A DNA stretch of 64,000 nucleotides, taken from assembly GCA_003671025.1 (NCBI GenBank), contig QWPW01000014.1, positions 1-64,000 on the forward strand, read 5' to 3'. The notes below the pieces were generated by a model. It did not search any database and was not told where the DNA came from. It saw nothing but the letters and a program-made list of their open reading frames with translations. This document shows positions 43,745-57,792 of this stretch, piece after piece. The position numbers and the translations under genes are program-made. How positions within the stretch are numbered: position 1 is the stretch's first letter; each line of letters starts with the position of its first letter. The DNA comes from Planctomycetota bacterium. GTDB taxonomy: Bacteria > Planctomycetota > Phycisphaerae > Phycisphaerales > SM1A02.

Positions 43745-44134
43745 ATGTCTGACACGAAAACATTTGAAGCCAAAATCAGCACCCTCGGAGATTCGATCGC
43801 AAACCTTACGATCAAGGATGCAGTCGAGCTCACCGAGTACATGAAGGTCACCTACGGCATCGAACCAGCGGCAGGCGCCGTGATGATGTCCGCTGGCGCA
43901 GCAGCTCCTGCTGTCGTCGAGAAGACCGAATTCAACGTCGTCCTCAAGGCTGTGGGCGCGAGCAAGATCAACGTCATCAAGGCCGTGCGCGAAGCAACGG
44001 GCTTGGGACTCGCCGAGGCCAAGGCTCTCGTCGACTCCGCGCCAAAGACTGTCAAGGAGAACCTTGGCAAGGACGAGGCGAACAAGCTCGTCGAGGCCCT
44101 CAAGGCCGCCGGCGCCGAAGCCGTTTCCGAGTAA
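43745..44134 (+). CDS. rplL: Ribosomal protein L7/L12 (bL12)
   Basis: 129 aa, normal length. Stalk protein that recruits translation GTPases. The N-terminal dimerisation helix region and Ala/Gly/Pro-type hinge are followed by the conserved C-terminal domain: [39 protein letters not shown] ending in [16 protein letters not shown] with a hairpin just upstream. A structured region of about 400 bp lies between it and rpoB. Confidence 0.97.
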   Translation: MSDTKTFEAKISTLGDSIANLTIKDAVELTEYMKVTYGIEPAAGAVMMSAGAAAPAVVEKTEFNVVLKAVGASKINVIKAVREATGLGLAEAKALVDSAPKTVKENLGKDEANKLVEALKAAGAEAVSE

Positions 44135-44179
44135 TTCGTATTTGAAGTGAATGTGAAGTGACTGTGGTGCGGATGGCGG

Positions 44180-44230
44180 GCGCTTGAGCGCATGACGCGT
44201 CTTCTTATGAAGACGCATCAGCTCAAGCGC
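44180..44230 (+). promoter_or_regulatory. Long hairpin after rplL, attenuator or processing site
   Basis: A contiguous stem-loop: 10-bp outer stem (44180-44189 with 44221-44230), a short bulge, TGA/TCA, a C-A mismatch, and an 8-bp inner stem GCGTCTTC/GAAGACGC capped by TTAT. No T-run follows, so it is probably not a full terminator. In E. coli the rplL-rpoB gap has a partial terminator plus an RNase III site, which makes a similar role plausible. Confidence 0.6.
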
Positions 44231-44309
44231 TCGTCTCCCCCGCTCCACAATCAGCTAGAAAACGCGCGCCGTCACGAGACTCAGGCCTGTGACCGCCCGC
44301 GCGCGAGTG

Positions 44310-44345
44310 TTCGTTTCCCGCCACTTCATAATGGCGTAAAACGAA
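44310..44345 (+). other. Hairpin within the rplL-rpoB gap
   Basis: 7-bp stem TTCGTTT/AAACGAA, a 2-nt internal loop and 5-bp CGCCA/TGGCG, with an 8-nt loop. No T-run. Part of the structured 400-bp region 44135-44531 that contains no gene. Confidence 0.5.
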
Positions 44346-44479
44346 GACTCGCACTCAGTGACTTCTAAGAGCATTGATAGATGTTGAACCCTGAGATCGT
44401 GCTAACACTCGTGATCTTCGACACAGGCTCGGCGGACTATTGCTGAACCAATACCTTGATCACACTCTGAAAACCACCC

Positions 44480-44518
44480 ACCAAACCGAAATCGTTCGGT
44501 CTGGTGCTTCTTTTATTT
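44480..44518 (+). promoter_or_regulatory. Terminator-like hairpin just before rpoB (putative attenuator)
   Basis: 9 of 10 bp pair in the stem (44480-44489 with 44496-44505), 6-nt loop, then a T-rich tract (TTCTTTTATTT). The rpoB SD AGGGGA follows directly. A terminator placed here would act on read-through from rplL into rpoB, so it may set the ribosomal-protein to polymerase ratio. Confidence 0.55.
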
Positions 44519-44531
44519 AGGGGACTCGTAG

Positions 44532-48356
<3,825 letters not shown>

Positions 48357-48360
48357 TCAC

Positions 48361-48398
48361 TGCTGATTCCACGCGCACTCTTGCGCGTGGAATCAGCA
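48361..48398 (+). other. 17-bp perfect hairpin between rpoB and rpoC
   Basis: Arms 48361-48377 and 48382-48398 are fully complementary with a 4-nt loop (CTCT). It lies 4 bp after the rpoB stop. No T-run follows, so it is more likely an RNA processing or stability element than a terminator. The remaining gap to rpoC (48399-48550) shows no gene. Confidence 0.75.
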
Positions 48399-48550
48399 TC
48401 ACGATGCGCTCGATGCGCACCGATCACAGCGAACAACGGCAACGTTTCCGCTCTCACTGAATTTGGTCAGTCAAGTCAGCACACGAAACTGCACACGAAT
48501 CACGTCCTACGGCACCCGCGCTTTGCGGGGCCATTTGGAAGGCCACTGCG

Positions 48551-51500
48551 ATGTCTGAAAGCGTTTACGACCGCGTCAACGATTACGGCTCCGTCAAGAT
48601 CACTCTCGCGAGCCCCAATGACATCCGAAGCTGGAGCTTCGGCGAGGTCAAGAAGCCTGAGACCATCAACTACCGCACCTACCGCCCGGAGCGGGATGGT
48701 CTTTTCTGCGAGCGCATTTTCGGTCCTGAGAAGGACTACGAGTGTGGCTGCGGAAAATACAAGGGCACGAAATACAAGGGCATCATCTGCGATCGTTGTG
48801 GCGTGAAGGTCACGCACAGCCGCGTGCGCCGCAAGCGCATGGGCCACATCAATCTCGCTGCGCCGATCGTGCACATCTGGTTCTTCAAGGCGATGCCGTC
48901 GCGTCTGGGCAACTTGCTCGCGATGAAGACGTCGGACCTCGAGAAGATCATCTACTTCCAGGATTACGTGGTCACCGATCCCGGTTCGACCGAGCTTGAA
49001 TACAAGCAAGTTCTCACCGAAGACGAATACCGCGCCGAAGTCGACAAGTACGGCACGGCGCAGTTCACCGCGATGATGGGCGCCGAGGCCGTTCGCGAAC
49101 TGCTGCAACAACTCGATTTGCCTAGCCTGAGCGCCGAAATTCGCGAAGACTTGGGTGCGACCAAGAGCAAGCAGCGCCAGAAGGATCTCTCCAAGCGCCT
49201 GAAGATCGTCGAGCAAATCCGCGGTTCGCAGAACGAACCCAAGTGGATGGTGCTCGATGTGATCCCCGTGATTCCGCCGGACCTGCGTCCGTTGGTGCTG
49301 CTCGAGAGCGGCAACTTCGCGACCAGCGATCTCAACGATCTCTATCGCCGCATCATCAACCGCAACAACCGTCTCAAAAAGCTCATGGACCTCAACGCGC
49401 CCGAGGTCATCGTGCGCAACGAGAAGCGCATGCTGCAACAAGCGGTCGATGCGTTGTTCGACAACGGCCGCTGCCGTCGTCCGGTGCTTGGTTCGTCCAA
49501 CCGTCCGCTCAAGTCGATCACCGACATGATCAAGGGCAAGCAGGGTCGCTTCCGCGAGAACCTGCTGGGCAAGCGCGTCGATTACTCGGCACGTTCGGTC
49601 ATCGTCGTTGGTCCCGAGCTCAAGATCTGGCAGTGTGGTCTTCCGAAAAAGATCGCGCTCGAGTTGTTCCAGCCCTTCATCATCCGCAAGCTCAAAGAGC
49701 ACGGACTCGCCGACACCATCAAGAGCGCTAAGCGCATGTTGGAGCGACGCGAGACTGAAGTGTGGGACATTCTTGAGCAGGTGATTCAGAATCACCCCGT
49801 CATGCTCAACCGCGCTCCGACCTTGCACCGCATGGGTATTCAGGCGTTTGAGCCGGTGCTCGTCGAAGGCAACGCGATCAAGATTCATCCTCTTGTGTGC
49901 ACGGGCTACAACGCCGACTTTGACGGTGACCAGATGGCCGTCCATCTTCCACTCTCGGTGGAAGCACAGGCGGAAGCGCATGTGTTGATGATGTCGACAC
50001 ACAACATCTTCAGCCCGGCCAACGGCAACCCCATCGTCAGTCCTTCGCAGGACATCGTCATGGGCGTGTACTTCCTCACCACCAGTCATGGTGATGCGCC
50101 GAAGAACCCGGAGTCGCTGCGTCGCTTCAAGGATCTTGAAGAGGCACTGCACTCGTTCAATCTCCCGCAGACGGATGAGCGCAGAATTTCCTTCCACGAT
50201 CCGATTCAAGTGCGTTTGGCGCGCTTCGCTGAAGTGGTGCAGGATGCCAAGAAGGCTCCTGAGCCGATGCCCGCGAACCGTCGCATCGTCACCACCCTTG
50301 GACGTTTGCTCTTTAACGAGATCCTTCCTGACGGCATGCCGTTCTACAACTGCGCGCTGGGCAAGAAGGGCGCGGCACGCGTCATCGACGACACCTTTGC
50401 ACGCAAGGGCAAGTCGCACACCATCGATCTTCTCGATGCGATGAAGCAGACCGGCTTCCGCTACTCGACGGTCTCTGGCCTTTCGTTTGCCATCACCGAT
50501 CTGCGCATCCCACTCGAGAAGAAAGAACTCCTCGACAAAACGCAGAAGAAGGTTGATCGCGTTGAGAAGGCCTATCAAGGCGGCGCGATCACCGAGCGTG
50601 AACGACACAATCAGTTGCTTGACTTGTGGCAGCAGTGCCGCGCAGAAGTGACTGTGAAACTGGTGGATGCACTGAAGCGAGATCGCCGCGACGCCAATGG
50701 CGCGGAGACCTCGATCGAGAAGGAAGAGGGCACCAAGTACCTCAACCCGGTGTACCTCTTCAGCGACTCGGGCGCCCGTGGTAATGTCAGTCAAATGCAG
50801 CAACTCGCGGGAATGCGCGGCCTCATGGCCAAGCCCAGCGGAGAGATCATCGAGACGCCGATCCGCGCGAACTTCCGCGAGGGTCTGTCCATGCTCGAGT
50901 ACTTCTCTTCGACCCACGGTGCTCGTAAGGGTCTCGCCGATACCGCGCTCAAGACCGCGGACTCCGGTTACCTCACGCGCAAGCTGTGCGATGTCGCACA
51001 GTCAGTGGTCGTGCTCGAAGACGAGTGCGGCACGCCCCATGGCATTCCAAAGAAGGCCATTTACAAGGGCGAAGAGGTCGATGTTCCGCTGCGCGACGTG
51101 ATCCGTGGTCGCACCAGCGTGGAAACCATCATCAATCCGATGACCGAAGAAGTCATCGTCAAGTGCAATCAGATCATCACTGATCCGATTGCGCTCAAGA
51201 TTGAATTGTTGGGTCTCACCAGCATCCACGTGCGTTCACCACTCACCTGCTCCACGGCACGCGGCGTCTGCGCCAAGTGCTACGGACAGGACATGTCGAC
51301 CGGCAAATCTGTCGAGATCGGCATGGCGGTTGGAATCATTGCGGCGCAAAGCATCGGCGAGCCTGGTACCCAGCTCACCATGCGTACCTTCCATACTGGT
51401 GGTATTGCGGCGCGCGGAATTCTCGACAACAGCTACAAGGCTCAGTCAGCAGGTTCCGTGCAACTGCGCGACTGTATGGAAGTCGAAGTCAAGCATGACG

Positions 51501-52993
51501 ATGGCAGCAAGACCGTGGTCGCGCTCAAGCGCAACGGCGAGATCTTGGTTGTCGATCAGCATGGACGCGAGTTGGAGAAGTTCAAGGTTCCCTACGGCGC
51601 ACAGTTGTTCGCGCGCACGGGTGATGTGGTCAAGCGTGGCGTCGTTCTCTGCGAATGGCAGCCCCATGCGACTCCGATTTTGGCTGAGAAGTCGGGCATC
51701 GTCCGCTTCAAGGACATGGTCGAAGACGTCACCTTCCGTATCGACGCCAAGAAGGGCGCGGGCGAAGTCGCCGAAATGATCGTCATCGAGCACACTGGTG
51801 AGAAGCATCCGCAGATCACCATCGAAGACGGCAACGGCAACATCCTCGACTTCCACCATCTTCCTGCGAAGGCGCGTATCGAAGTCAAGGACGGTTCCAA
51901 GATCGCCCAAGGCCAGATGTTGGCGCGTCAACCAAAGGAAGCTGCTCGTTCGGCAGACATCGTCGGTGGTCTCCCCCGCGTGACTGAGATCTTCGAAGCG
52001 CGTATTCCCAAGGAACCCGCCGTCATGGCGGAAATCTCGGGACGCGTTGAGCTGCACTCCGACAAGCGCAAGGGCAAGATGACCATTCGCATTCTCAGTG
52101 ATGCTGGTCTTGAGCACGATCATCACGTGCCGCAAGGCAAGGCGCTGTTGGTGCACACCGGCGACCGCATCGAAGCGGGCGATCCACTCACCGAGGGACC
52201 GCACATTCCTGCAGATATTCTGCGCATCAAGGGTGAAGACGCGCTGTACGTCTACATGCTTGACGAAGTGCAGAACGTGTATCGCGCGCAGGGCGTGCCC
52301 ATCTCGGACAAGCACATCGAGGTCATCCTCCGTCAGATGCTTTCCAAGGTGCGCGTGTCTAATCCCGGCGACACCGAGATCCTGCCCAACGATGTGATTG
52401 ACAAGTTCCTGTTCCGCGATGTGAACGAGTCGATCGCACGCAAGATGCGCATCGAAGACGCGGGCGGCACCAGCCTCCCCGTTGGTTCGCTCGTCGACAA
52501 GATGGAGATTCGCGAGGCCAACGCGCTCGCGGAAGCTGAAGGCAAGTCTGGATGCAAAGCCAAGAAGCCACGTCCCGCCACTGCGAAGACGCTGCTCTTG
52601 GGAATCACCAAGGCTTCGCTGCAAGCGGAAAGCTTCCTCTCCGGCGCGTCGTTCCAAGAGACCACCAAGGTGCTCACCGAAGCTGCGCTCAAGGGCGCAG
52701 TCGATCATCTCCTCGGTCTCAAGGAAAACGTTCTGCTCGGTCACCTCATCCCCGCCGGCACTGGATTCGAAGCCTACTCCAAGGCCAAGGTCAAGCGTCT
52801 CGTCGATGTGCCTGAGTACGACGATGAAGCAGCCGCGGCGATGTACGACGAAGCGGCGATGGAGGCCGAGTCGCTCGGCGCCGAGCGTCGCGGTAGTCCG
52901 GTGACGACGGTTCGTGATCGTCTGGCCAGCGCCATCGCAGCAGGTCAAGAGACTGTTGCCAGCGGCGAAGCGGACGAACTCATTCCGCTGTGA
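48551..52993 (+). CDS. rpoC: RNA polymerase beta' subunit
   Basis: 1480 aa, within the usual bacterial range (1200-1500). The N-terminal zinc finger has CGCGKYKG...CDRCGVK (about residue 64). The catalytic Mg motif [10 protein letters not shown] is at residue 454-463. A second zinc-binding group is seen around [12 protein letters not shown]. The bridge helix/trigger loop region includes [24 protein letters not shown]. Follows rpoB in the normal order. No rpsL-rpsG-fusA genes follow; a terminator-like hairpin and ffh do instead. Confidence 0.98.
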   Translation: MSESVYDRVNDYGSVKITLASPNDIRSWSFGEVKKPETINYRTYRPERDGLFCERIFGPEKDYECGCGKYKGTKYKGIICDRCGVKVTHSRVRRKRMGHINLAAPIVHIWFFKAMPSRLGNLLAMKTSDLEKIIYFQDYVVTDPGSTELEYKQVLTEDEYRAEVDKYGTAQFTAMMGAEAVRELLQQLDLPSLSAEIREDLGATKSKQRQKDLSKRLKIVEQIRGSQNEPKWMVLDVIPVIPPDLRPLVLLESGNFATSDLNDLYRRIINRNNRLKKLMDLNAPEVIVRNEKRMLQQAVDALFDNGRCRRPVLGSSNRPLKSITDMIKGKQGRFRENLLGKRVDYSARSVIVVGPELKIWQCGLPKKIALELFQPFIIRKLKEHGLADTIKSAKRMLERRETEVWDILEQVIQNHPVMLNRAPTLHRMGIQAFEPVLVEGNAIKIHPLVCTGYNADFDGDQMAVHLPLSVEAQAEAHVLMMSTHNIFSPANGNPIVSPSQDIVMGVYFLTTSHGDAPKNPESLRRFKDLEEALHSFNLPQTDERRISFHDPIQVRLARFAEVVQDAKKAPEPMPANRRIVTTLGRLLFNEILPDGMPFYNCALGKKGAARVIDDTFARKGKSHTIDLLDAMKQTGFRYSTVSGLSFAITDLRIPLEKKELLDKTQKKVDRVEKAYQGGAITERERHNQLLDLWQQCRAEVTVKLVDALKRDRRDANGAETSIEKEEGTKYLNPVYLFSDSGARGNVSQMQQLAGMRGLMAKPSGEIIETPIRANFREGLSMLEYFSSTHGARKGLADTALKTADSGYLTRKLCDVAQSVVVLEDECGTPHGIPKKAIYKGEEVDVPLRDVIRGRTSVETIINPMTEEVIVKCNQIITDPIALKIELLGLTSIHVRSPLTCSTARGVCAKCYGQDMSTGKSVEIGMAVGIIAAQSIGEPGTQLTMRTFHTGGIAARGILDNSYKAQSAGSVQLRDCMEVEVKHDDGSKTVVALKRNGEILVVDQHGRELEKFKVPYGAQLFARTGDVVKRGVVLCEWQPHATPILAEKSGIVRFKDMVEDVTFRIDAKKGAGEVAEMIVIEHTGEKHPQITIEDGNGNILDFHHLPAKARIEVKDGSKIAQGQMLARQPKEAARSADIVGGLPRVTEIFEARIPKEPAVMAEISGRVELHSDKRKGKMTIRILSDAGLEHDHHVPQGKALLVHTGDRIEAGDPLTEGPHIPADILRIKGEDALYVYMLDEVQNVYRAQGVPISDKHIEVILRQMLSKVRVSNPGDTEILPNDVIDKFLFRDVNESIARKMRIEDAGGTSLPVGSLVDKMEIREANALAEAEGKSGCKAKKPRPATAKTLLLGITKASLQAESFLSGASFQETTKVLTEAALKGAVDHLLGLKENVLLGHLIPAGTGFEAYSKAKVKRLVDVPEYDDEAAAAMYDEAAMEAESLGAERRGSPVTTVRDRLASAIAAGQETVASGEADELIPL

Positions 52994-53037
52994 CGCAATG
53001 TTCGCGGTGAATCAGCCGCGAGGTATATGAAGTAACC

Positions 53038-53073
53038 CACGGCCCCGACCAACTTTGGTCGGGGCCGTGTTCA
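53038..53073 (+). terminator. Stable hairpin after rpoC, probable terminator
   Basis: 14-bp perfect stem starting CACGGCCCCGACC (53038-53051 with the complementary arm ending at 53069) around a 4-nt loop. Only a weak T-rich tail (TTCAT) follows. It lies 44 bp after the rpoC stop. Confidence 0.7.
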
Positions 53074-53153
53074 TGGCGTGTTCATGATGTTGAGGTGAAG
53101 CACGCGTGAGCAGCGCACGCATCCAACGAGAGCGCTCGTATCAACGCGCGCTC

Positions 53154-53159
53154 TATACT
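53154..53159 (+). promoter_or_regulatory. -10 box of ffh, near-leaderless transcript
   Basis: TATACT sits 11 nt before the ffh ATG (53171), predicting only about a 5-nt leader. The preceding bases (CGCTC) repeat those before the ispG -10. I found no good -35. Confidence 0.4.
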
Positions 53160-53170
53160 GCGAGAATCCC

Positions 53171-54655
53171 ATGTTTGAATCACTTTCCGAGCACTTCTCG
53201 TCCGCCTTCCGTTCGCTCTCGGGCCGCGGCACCATCAGCGAAGCGAATGTGCGTGAAGCGCTGGCGCAGATCCTCACTGCGCTGCTCGAAGCTGATGTGG
53301 AACAAGGCGTGGCCAAACAGTTTTGCGAAGATGTGATGACCAAGGCCATCGGCCGCGATGTCACCAAGAGTCTCAAGCCTGGACAAGAATTGGTCTCCAT
53401 CGTGCACGACGAACTCGTCGCGCTCATGGGGCCAGAAGACAGCAAGATCTTCACCGTTGAGCCAGGTCCTACGGTGATCATGTTGTGCGGACTGCAAGGT
53501 TCGGGCAAGACCACCACCTGCGGCAAACTCGCGGCCTACTTCAAAAAGACCGGTCGCTCATGCCTCGTCGCTGCGGCGGATTTGCAACGACCCGCGGCCG
53601 TTGAGCAACTCAAACAAGTGATCGAGAGCGTTGCCGCTGATGCCAAGGGCGGCGCACGCGTTGGCTTCCACGGTGAACCCGATCAATGCGCGGAATACGG
53701 CAAGGCCATCGGTGCGGCCGTGGGCGTCTGTCGTCGCGCCGTCGCCAAGGCGCGCAGCGAAGGCTTCGACGTGGTCATCCTCGACACTGCGGGACGACTG
53801 CATGTCAACGACGAGCTGATGAAGGAACTCGAGTCGGTGCGCCTGTCAGTGACGCCGCATCAGATTCTCTTGGTGATCGACGCGATGACTGGTCAAGACG
53901 CGGTTCGCAGCGCGAAGGCGTTTCACGATCGCTTGAAGGTCGACGGCGTGATCATCACCAAACTCGACAGCGACACCCGTGGCGGCGCCGCGCTGACGGT
54001 GAAGAAGGTCACGGGTGCGCCCATCAAATTCATCGGCACTGGCGAGAAGTTCGACGCGCTTGATGAGTTCAGTCCGACGCGTATGGCGGGACGCATTCTG
54101 GGCATGGGCGACGTTCTCGCATTGGTCGAGAAGGCTCGCGAAGAAGTGAGCGACGAAGAAGCAGAGCGCATGTCGGCGAAGTTGGCTAAAGGTCAGCTCA
54201 CGATGGACGACTTCCTCTCGCAGATGAAATCGCTGCGACGCATGGGGCCGATGAAGCAACTGCTGGGACTGTTGCCTGGCGTGGGCAGCGCGCTCAAAGA
54301 CGTCAACATCGATGACAAGCAATTCGATCGACTCGAAGGCATGGTCAACTCGATGACTTCGGCGGAGCGCAAGAATCTCAAACTCTTCAACAAGAGTCGT
54401 GTGCGTCGCATCGCCACCGGTTCGGGCACCACTGCAACCGAAGTGAATCGCCTCACCACCCAGTTTGAGATGGTGCAAAAGATGACCGCGCAATTGGCGT
54501 CGGGCGGTATGGCAGGACGGATGCAAGCCGCGCGCGCGATGGGCCAAGGCGGAATGCCTGGCATGGGCGGAATGCCCGGCATGGGCGGCATGAATCTCAA
54601 AGGCAGCAGTGCGACGCCTTCGATCAAGTCGAAATTCAAGCAGCGCAAGAAGTAA
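53171..54655 (+). CDS. ffh: Signal recognition particle protein Ffh (SRP54)
   Basis: SRP GTPase that binds 4.5S RNA and signal sequences and delivers ribosomes to FtsY. At 494 aa, slightly longer than E. coli Ffh (453). The N domain precedes a G domain with G1 GLQGSGKTTT (about 107), DTAGR (about 205), TKLD (about 262) and the GTGEK-FD closing block. The C-terminal M domain is Met-rich with Met/Gly repeats (PGMGGMPGMGG). No SRP RNA gene was found in the window. queA follows after 163 bp. Confidence 0.97.
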   Translation: MFESLSEHFSSAFRSLSGRGTISEANVREALAQILTALLEADVEQGVAKQFCEDVMTKAIGRDVTKSLKPGQELVSIVHDELVALMGPEDSKIFTVEPGPTVIMLCGLQGSGKTTTCGKLAAYFKKTGRSCLVAAADLQRPAAVEQLKQVIESVAADAKGGARVGFHGEPDQCAEYGKAIGAAVGVCRRAVAKARSEGFDVVILDTAGRLHVNDELMKELESVRLSVTPHQILLVIDAMTGQDAVRSAKAFHDRLKVDGVIITKLDSDTRGGAALTVKKVTGAPIKFIGTGEKFDALDEFSPTRMAGRILGMGDVLALVEKAREEVSDEEAERMSAKLAKGQLTMDDFLSQMKSLRRMGPMKQLLGLLPGVGSALKDVNIDDKQFDRLEGMVNSMTSAERKNLKLFNKSRVRRIATGSGTTATEVNRLTTQFEMVQKMTAQLASGGMAGRMQAARAMGQGGMPGMGGMPGMGGMNLKGSSATPSIKSKFKQRKK

Positions 54656-54818
54656 ACCCGGCAACGCGTGATGCAGAATCACCATCGCGATCCGCGTGCG
54701 AGAGATTCGCGTGCGGTTTCCTTGCCGCTCTTCCACCAACGATTCTCGACAACAACCCCCTTCGCGAATTTTCGAACCCGCGCGTTGTCGCGTCATCTCA
54801 CCACCTCATCATTCACTC

Positions 54819-55949
54819 ATGCAAACTACGCAACTCGATTACCACTTCGACGAAACGCTCGTCGCTACCACGCCTGTGCATCCTCGTGAAGACGCGAGAT
54901 TGATGGTGGTGAACCGTTCGCTGCAAACGATTGAACACGCATCGATCGGTGACCTCGCCCGCTACATCGACGCGGGCGATCGCTTGATTCTCAATCGCAG
55001 CAGTGTCTTGCGCGCGCGGGTGTTACTCGAAAGCAACGACACGCAGCGCACCACCGAAGGGTTGTTGCTCGAAGCGACGGCCACTGCTGATCACTGGCGA
55101 ATGTTGATGAAGCACTCGAAGCGTTTCGCGGTGGGAAATGTGATGACGCTGCGCAATGCGCATGGCGCGTTGACTGACGACACCATTCACTTGGTCGCAC
55201 GCGATCGTGAAGCGTGGATTGTGCGCGTCGAGGCGGGCGCTGGTGGCGGTTCGCTCGCCCAGATCCTCGAGCGATCAGGACACACACCGCTTCCCCCCTA
55301 CATCCTCAGCGCGCGTAAAGACGCGCAGCTCGAGATCGACGACGACATCGATCGCGTCGAGTACGAGACGGTGTACGCCGATCAACTGCAACGCGGTTCC
55401 ATCGCCGCGCCCACCGCAGGATTGCATTTCACGCACGAGTTGTTGGCGACTCTCGCCGCGCAAGGCGTGACTCAATCCGAAGTCGTGCTCCACGTGGGCG
55501 CGGGAACATTCAAGCCCATTGCCTGTGATGATCTCCACGATCATGTGATGCATCACGAGTCGTTCATGGTTCCGCGCGACACGCTGCGTGTGCTGGAGTC
55601 CCGAGAATTCTCGACGAATCCGCGCGCGCGCGGCCAGCGCTTGATTGCGGTGGGCACCACTTCGGTGCGCGCACTCGAGAGTCTCCCTGCGACGATTTTC
55701 GCAGCCAACGCGTCAGCAGAGATCGCGCACGACGGCGCCTATCACGGCTCGACACAACTCTTGATCACGCCAGGACACAACTTCCGCTATGTCGATGCGT
55801 TGCTCACCAACTTTCATCTTCCGCGCTCCACGCTGCTCGCGCTCGTCGGCGCGTTCGCGGGCATGGAACTCATGCACGAGGCGTATGCCACTGCAGTGCG
55901 CATGCGCTATCGCTTCTACTCGTATGGCGATGCGATGTTGATTGTGTGA
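54819..55949 (+). CDS. queA: S-adenosylmethionine:tRNA ribosyltransferase-isomerase
   Basis: 376 aa. Adds the epoxycyclopentane-ribose part of queuosine to tRNA with SAM. Conserved regions: LDYHFDETLVA near the start, RVEYETVYA, APTAGLHFT, LHVGAGTFKP and NFHLPRSTLL. The frame is open to 54696, but family alignment supports ATG 54819. The 163 bp after ffh hold no clear SD or promoter. Convergent with the HEVGHH gene (41-bp gap). Confidence 0.94.
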   Translation: MQTTQLDYHFDETLVATTPVHPREDARLMVVNRSLQTIEHASIGDLARYIDAGDRLILNRSSVLRARVLLESNDTQRTTEGLLLEATATADHWRMLMKHSKRFAVGNVMTLRNAHGALTDDTIHLVARDREAWIVRVEAGAGGGSLAQILERSGHTPLPPYILSARKDAQLEIDDDIDRVEYETVYADQLQRGSIAAPTAGLHFTHELLATLAAQGVTQSEVVLHVGAGTFKPIACDDLHDHVMHHESFMVPRDTLRVLESREFSTNPRARGQRLIAVGTTSVRALESLPATIFAANASAEIAHDGAYHGSTQLLITPGHNFRYVDALLTNFHLPRSTLLALVGAFAGMELMHEAYATAVRMRYRFYSYGDAMLIV

Positions 55950-55990
55950 GCGGCGTAATTGATGCGATGCATCATCAGTGCTCGGTCACA

Positions 55991-56698
55991 TCACGCCTTG
56001 CTCAACACAGGCGTCGCCGCAAAGGCCAACACTTCTGCGGGAAGTCGCTGAATTCCTCGACGAACGGACTTGGCCACCGCGTACTGCATCGATCGCTCAA
56101 AGCGACGCGCGACGGTTCCGTCGGTGGGCATCCCCAGTTCATTCATGCGATCGATGGCGAAGCGCCACGCGAGATATTCCTCAAGACAGCGCGGCTTGTA
56201 GATGCCCAAGCCAATGGCGTGATGTCCCACTTCATGGAGAAAAATCGCCATGCGCAACGGACTGGTGGGATAGGGCGACTCAACCCATTTCTCCGTGCGT
56301 CCATCGCGAAAAATGCGCAACGTCGCGAGACCCGAAAGCGAGTTGCGCCAACGGCGCACACGAAGCCCGTAGTGCGCGAGCATCTGCGCGGCAATCGCGT
56401 CATAACGCCGTTGCACGGGACGCGCGTGATCAATGCCACGCGGCGCGCGCAACAATGCGCGCATCGCGGCAGTCGTCATCGTGACCGGCATCACAACACC
56501 CGCGCACTCGGTTTCTTGCGGGACAAATGCGAGCGCGCTTTGAAGCGGATCATTCTCTTTAGCGGCGCGCCGAGTAGAAACAGGACGCCGTGTCCCACGC
56601 TCGCTCATCGGCGTCGCGACAACACCACCCGCGCGTCGTCGAACGACAGGCGCATCCTGTGGGCGGAAGAAGTCGAAGAGCAGTTGGACGAATCCCAT
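55991..56698 (-). CDS. Predicted zinc metallopeptidase-like protein (HEVGHH)
   Basis: 235 aa, no clear family name. Starts MGFVQLLFDFFRPQD; after about 65 variable, basic residues it contains PVQRRYDAIAAQMLAHYGLRVRRW and IFLHEVGHHAIGLGIYK. This has the HExxH zinc-protease motif, then EEYLAWRF with a possible third ligand Glu about 18 residues on. No signal peptide. ATG 56698 preferred over a GTG at 56713. Lies downstream of def-fmt on the same strand with a 146-bp gap. Whether it is an active protease is not shown. Confidence 0.6.
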   Translation of the reverse strand: MGFVQLLFDFFRPQDAPVVRRRAGGVVATPMSERGTRRPVSTRRAAKENDPLQSALAFVPQETECAGVVMPVTMTTAAMRALLRAPRGIDHARPVQRRYDAIAAQMLAHYGLRVRRWRNSLSGLATLRIFRDGRTEKWVESPYPTSPLRMAIFLHEVGHHAIGLGIYKPRCLEEYLAWRFAIDRMNELGMPTDGTVARRFERSMQYAVAKSVRRGIQRLPAEVLAFAATPVLSKA

Positions 56699-56844
56699 GA
56701 GATTCGCCTGCACGCACGCGAAATGCGGCGCGCGAGGCTGCGCATCTATCGGCGATTGGGGCGCGTGAACGCGAACGCGAGGTCACACAAAAAACTCGTG
56801 GGAATGCTGCGCGGGGAGATTCCTGACCAAGATTGCGCGAAGGT

Positions 56845-57792
56845 TTACGACGACGAACCCGCGCCCGGATGCACCGTTGCTCCGATGAGCTGCGCGCGTC
56901 CACGCAGAAACTCACTCATCGCCATAGGCTTGCCGCCGAGCACTTGAATCTCCAGCACCGCGATCGGTCCGTCTACCGCGCCGATGTGTCCTTCGCGAGT
57001 CAACACGCCGGGCGCGACGGTCGCCGCAGACGAACTCAACCGCGTGGGCAATGCGCCTACGCGCAACAACTTCACGGTGAGCGGACCGATGCGCGCGACG
57101 CAACCGGGCCACGAGTTGAGCCCGTTGATGCGCGCCGACGCTGTGCGCGCATCGAGACGCGCGATGTCAACCTCTGCATCGAGCTTGGACAACTTGCGCG
57201 CACGCGTTGCCTGCAACTCATCTTGCACCACGCCGTGCAAGTCGCCGCGCGCGTGGCGCTCCAACACATCAAGCACAACCTCGGGACCGAGCAACGAGAG
57301 CGCGTCATGCACATCATCGGAGGTGCAATCAGCAACGATGTCCATCATGCGCGTCGCGTACACCACGCCCGCATCCATGCGCTCCGCGAGCGCGATGACG
57401 CTCACGCCAGTCTGCGTGCAACCATCCATCACCGCACGTTGAATCGGCGCGGCGCCGCGATACGCGGGCAGCAATGAACCATGCAAGTTGATCGCAAACA
57501 CGCCCTCAAGCAGCGCGGCGGAAAGTTTCTGGCCAAACGCAATCACCACCCATGCATCTGCTTCGAGCGTGCGCAGTTGTTGGCGCACATCCTCGGCGTT
57601 GATGTCAAGAGGACGCGTCAACGCGAAGCCTCGCGTCAACGCATACGCCGCGATCGGAGTCGGAGTCAGCGTCTTGCCGCGGCCCGCAGGCTTGTCGCAT
57701 TGCGAAACGACATGAACGATCTCGTGCTTCGTCGCGAGCGCCTCAAGCGTGGGAAGTCCAAACGCGCCTGAGCCGAGAAACACGATGCGCAT
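56845..57792 (-). CDS. fmt: Methionyl-tRNA formyltransferase
   Basis: 315 aa, normal length. Formylates initiator Met-tRNA using 10-formyl-THF. N-terminus RIVFLGSGAFGLPTLEAL; the catalytic Asn-His-Asp set appears as NLHGSLLPAYRGAAPIQRAV and ERMDAGVVYA. The C-terminal beta-barrel domain includes INGLNSWPGC. Begins directly after the def stop (TGA-ATG touching), so the two are coupled, as in many bacteria. Confidence 0.94.
   Translation of the reverse strand: MRIVFLGSGAFGLPTLEALATKHEIVHVVSQCDKPAGRGKTLTPTPIAAYALTRGFALTRPLDINAEDVRQQLRTLEADAWVVIAFGQKLSAALLEGVFAINLHGSLLPAYRGAAPIQRAVMDGCTQTGVSVIALAERMDAGVVYATRMMDIVADCTSDDVHDALSLLGPEVVLDVLERHARGDLHGVVQDELQATRARKLSKLDAEVDIARLDARTASARINGLNSWPGCVARIGPLTVKLLRVGALPTRLSSSAATVAPGVLTREGHIGAVDGPIAVLEIQVLGGKPMAMSEFLRGRAQLIGATVHPGAGSSS

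Noticed and set aside
48361-48398. Rho-independent terminator between rpoB and rpoC
   Set aside because: No T-run follows and it would block rpoC expression; listed as a processing or stability hairpin instead.
48500-50917. 805-aa open frame on the minus strand opposite rpoC
   Set aside because: Shadow of rpoC: no recognisable domain, composition rich in His/Arg/Leu as expected for antisense translation.
55946-56947. 333-aa plus-strand frame opposite the HEVGHH gene and the end of fmt
   Set aside because: Very basic, motif-free and spans two real genes on the other strand.
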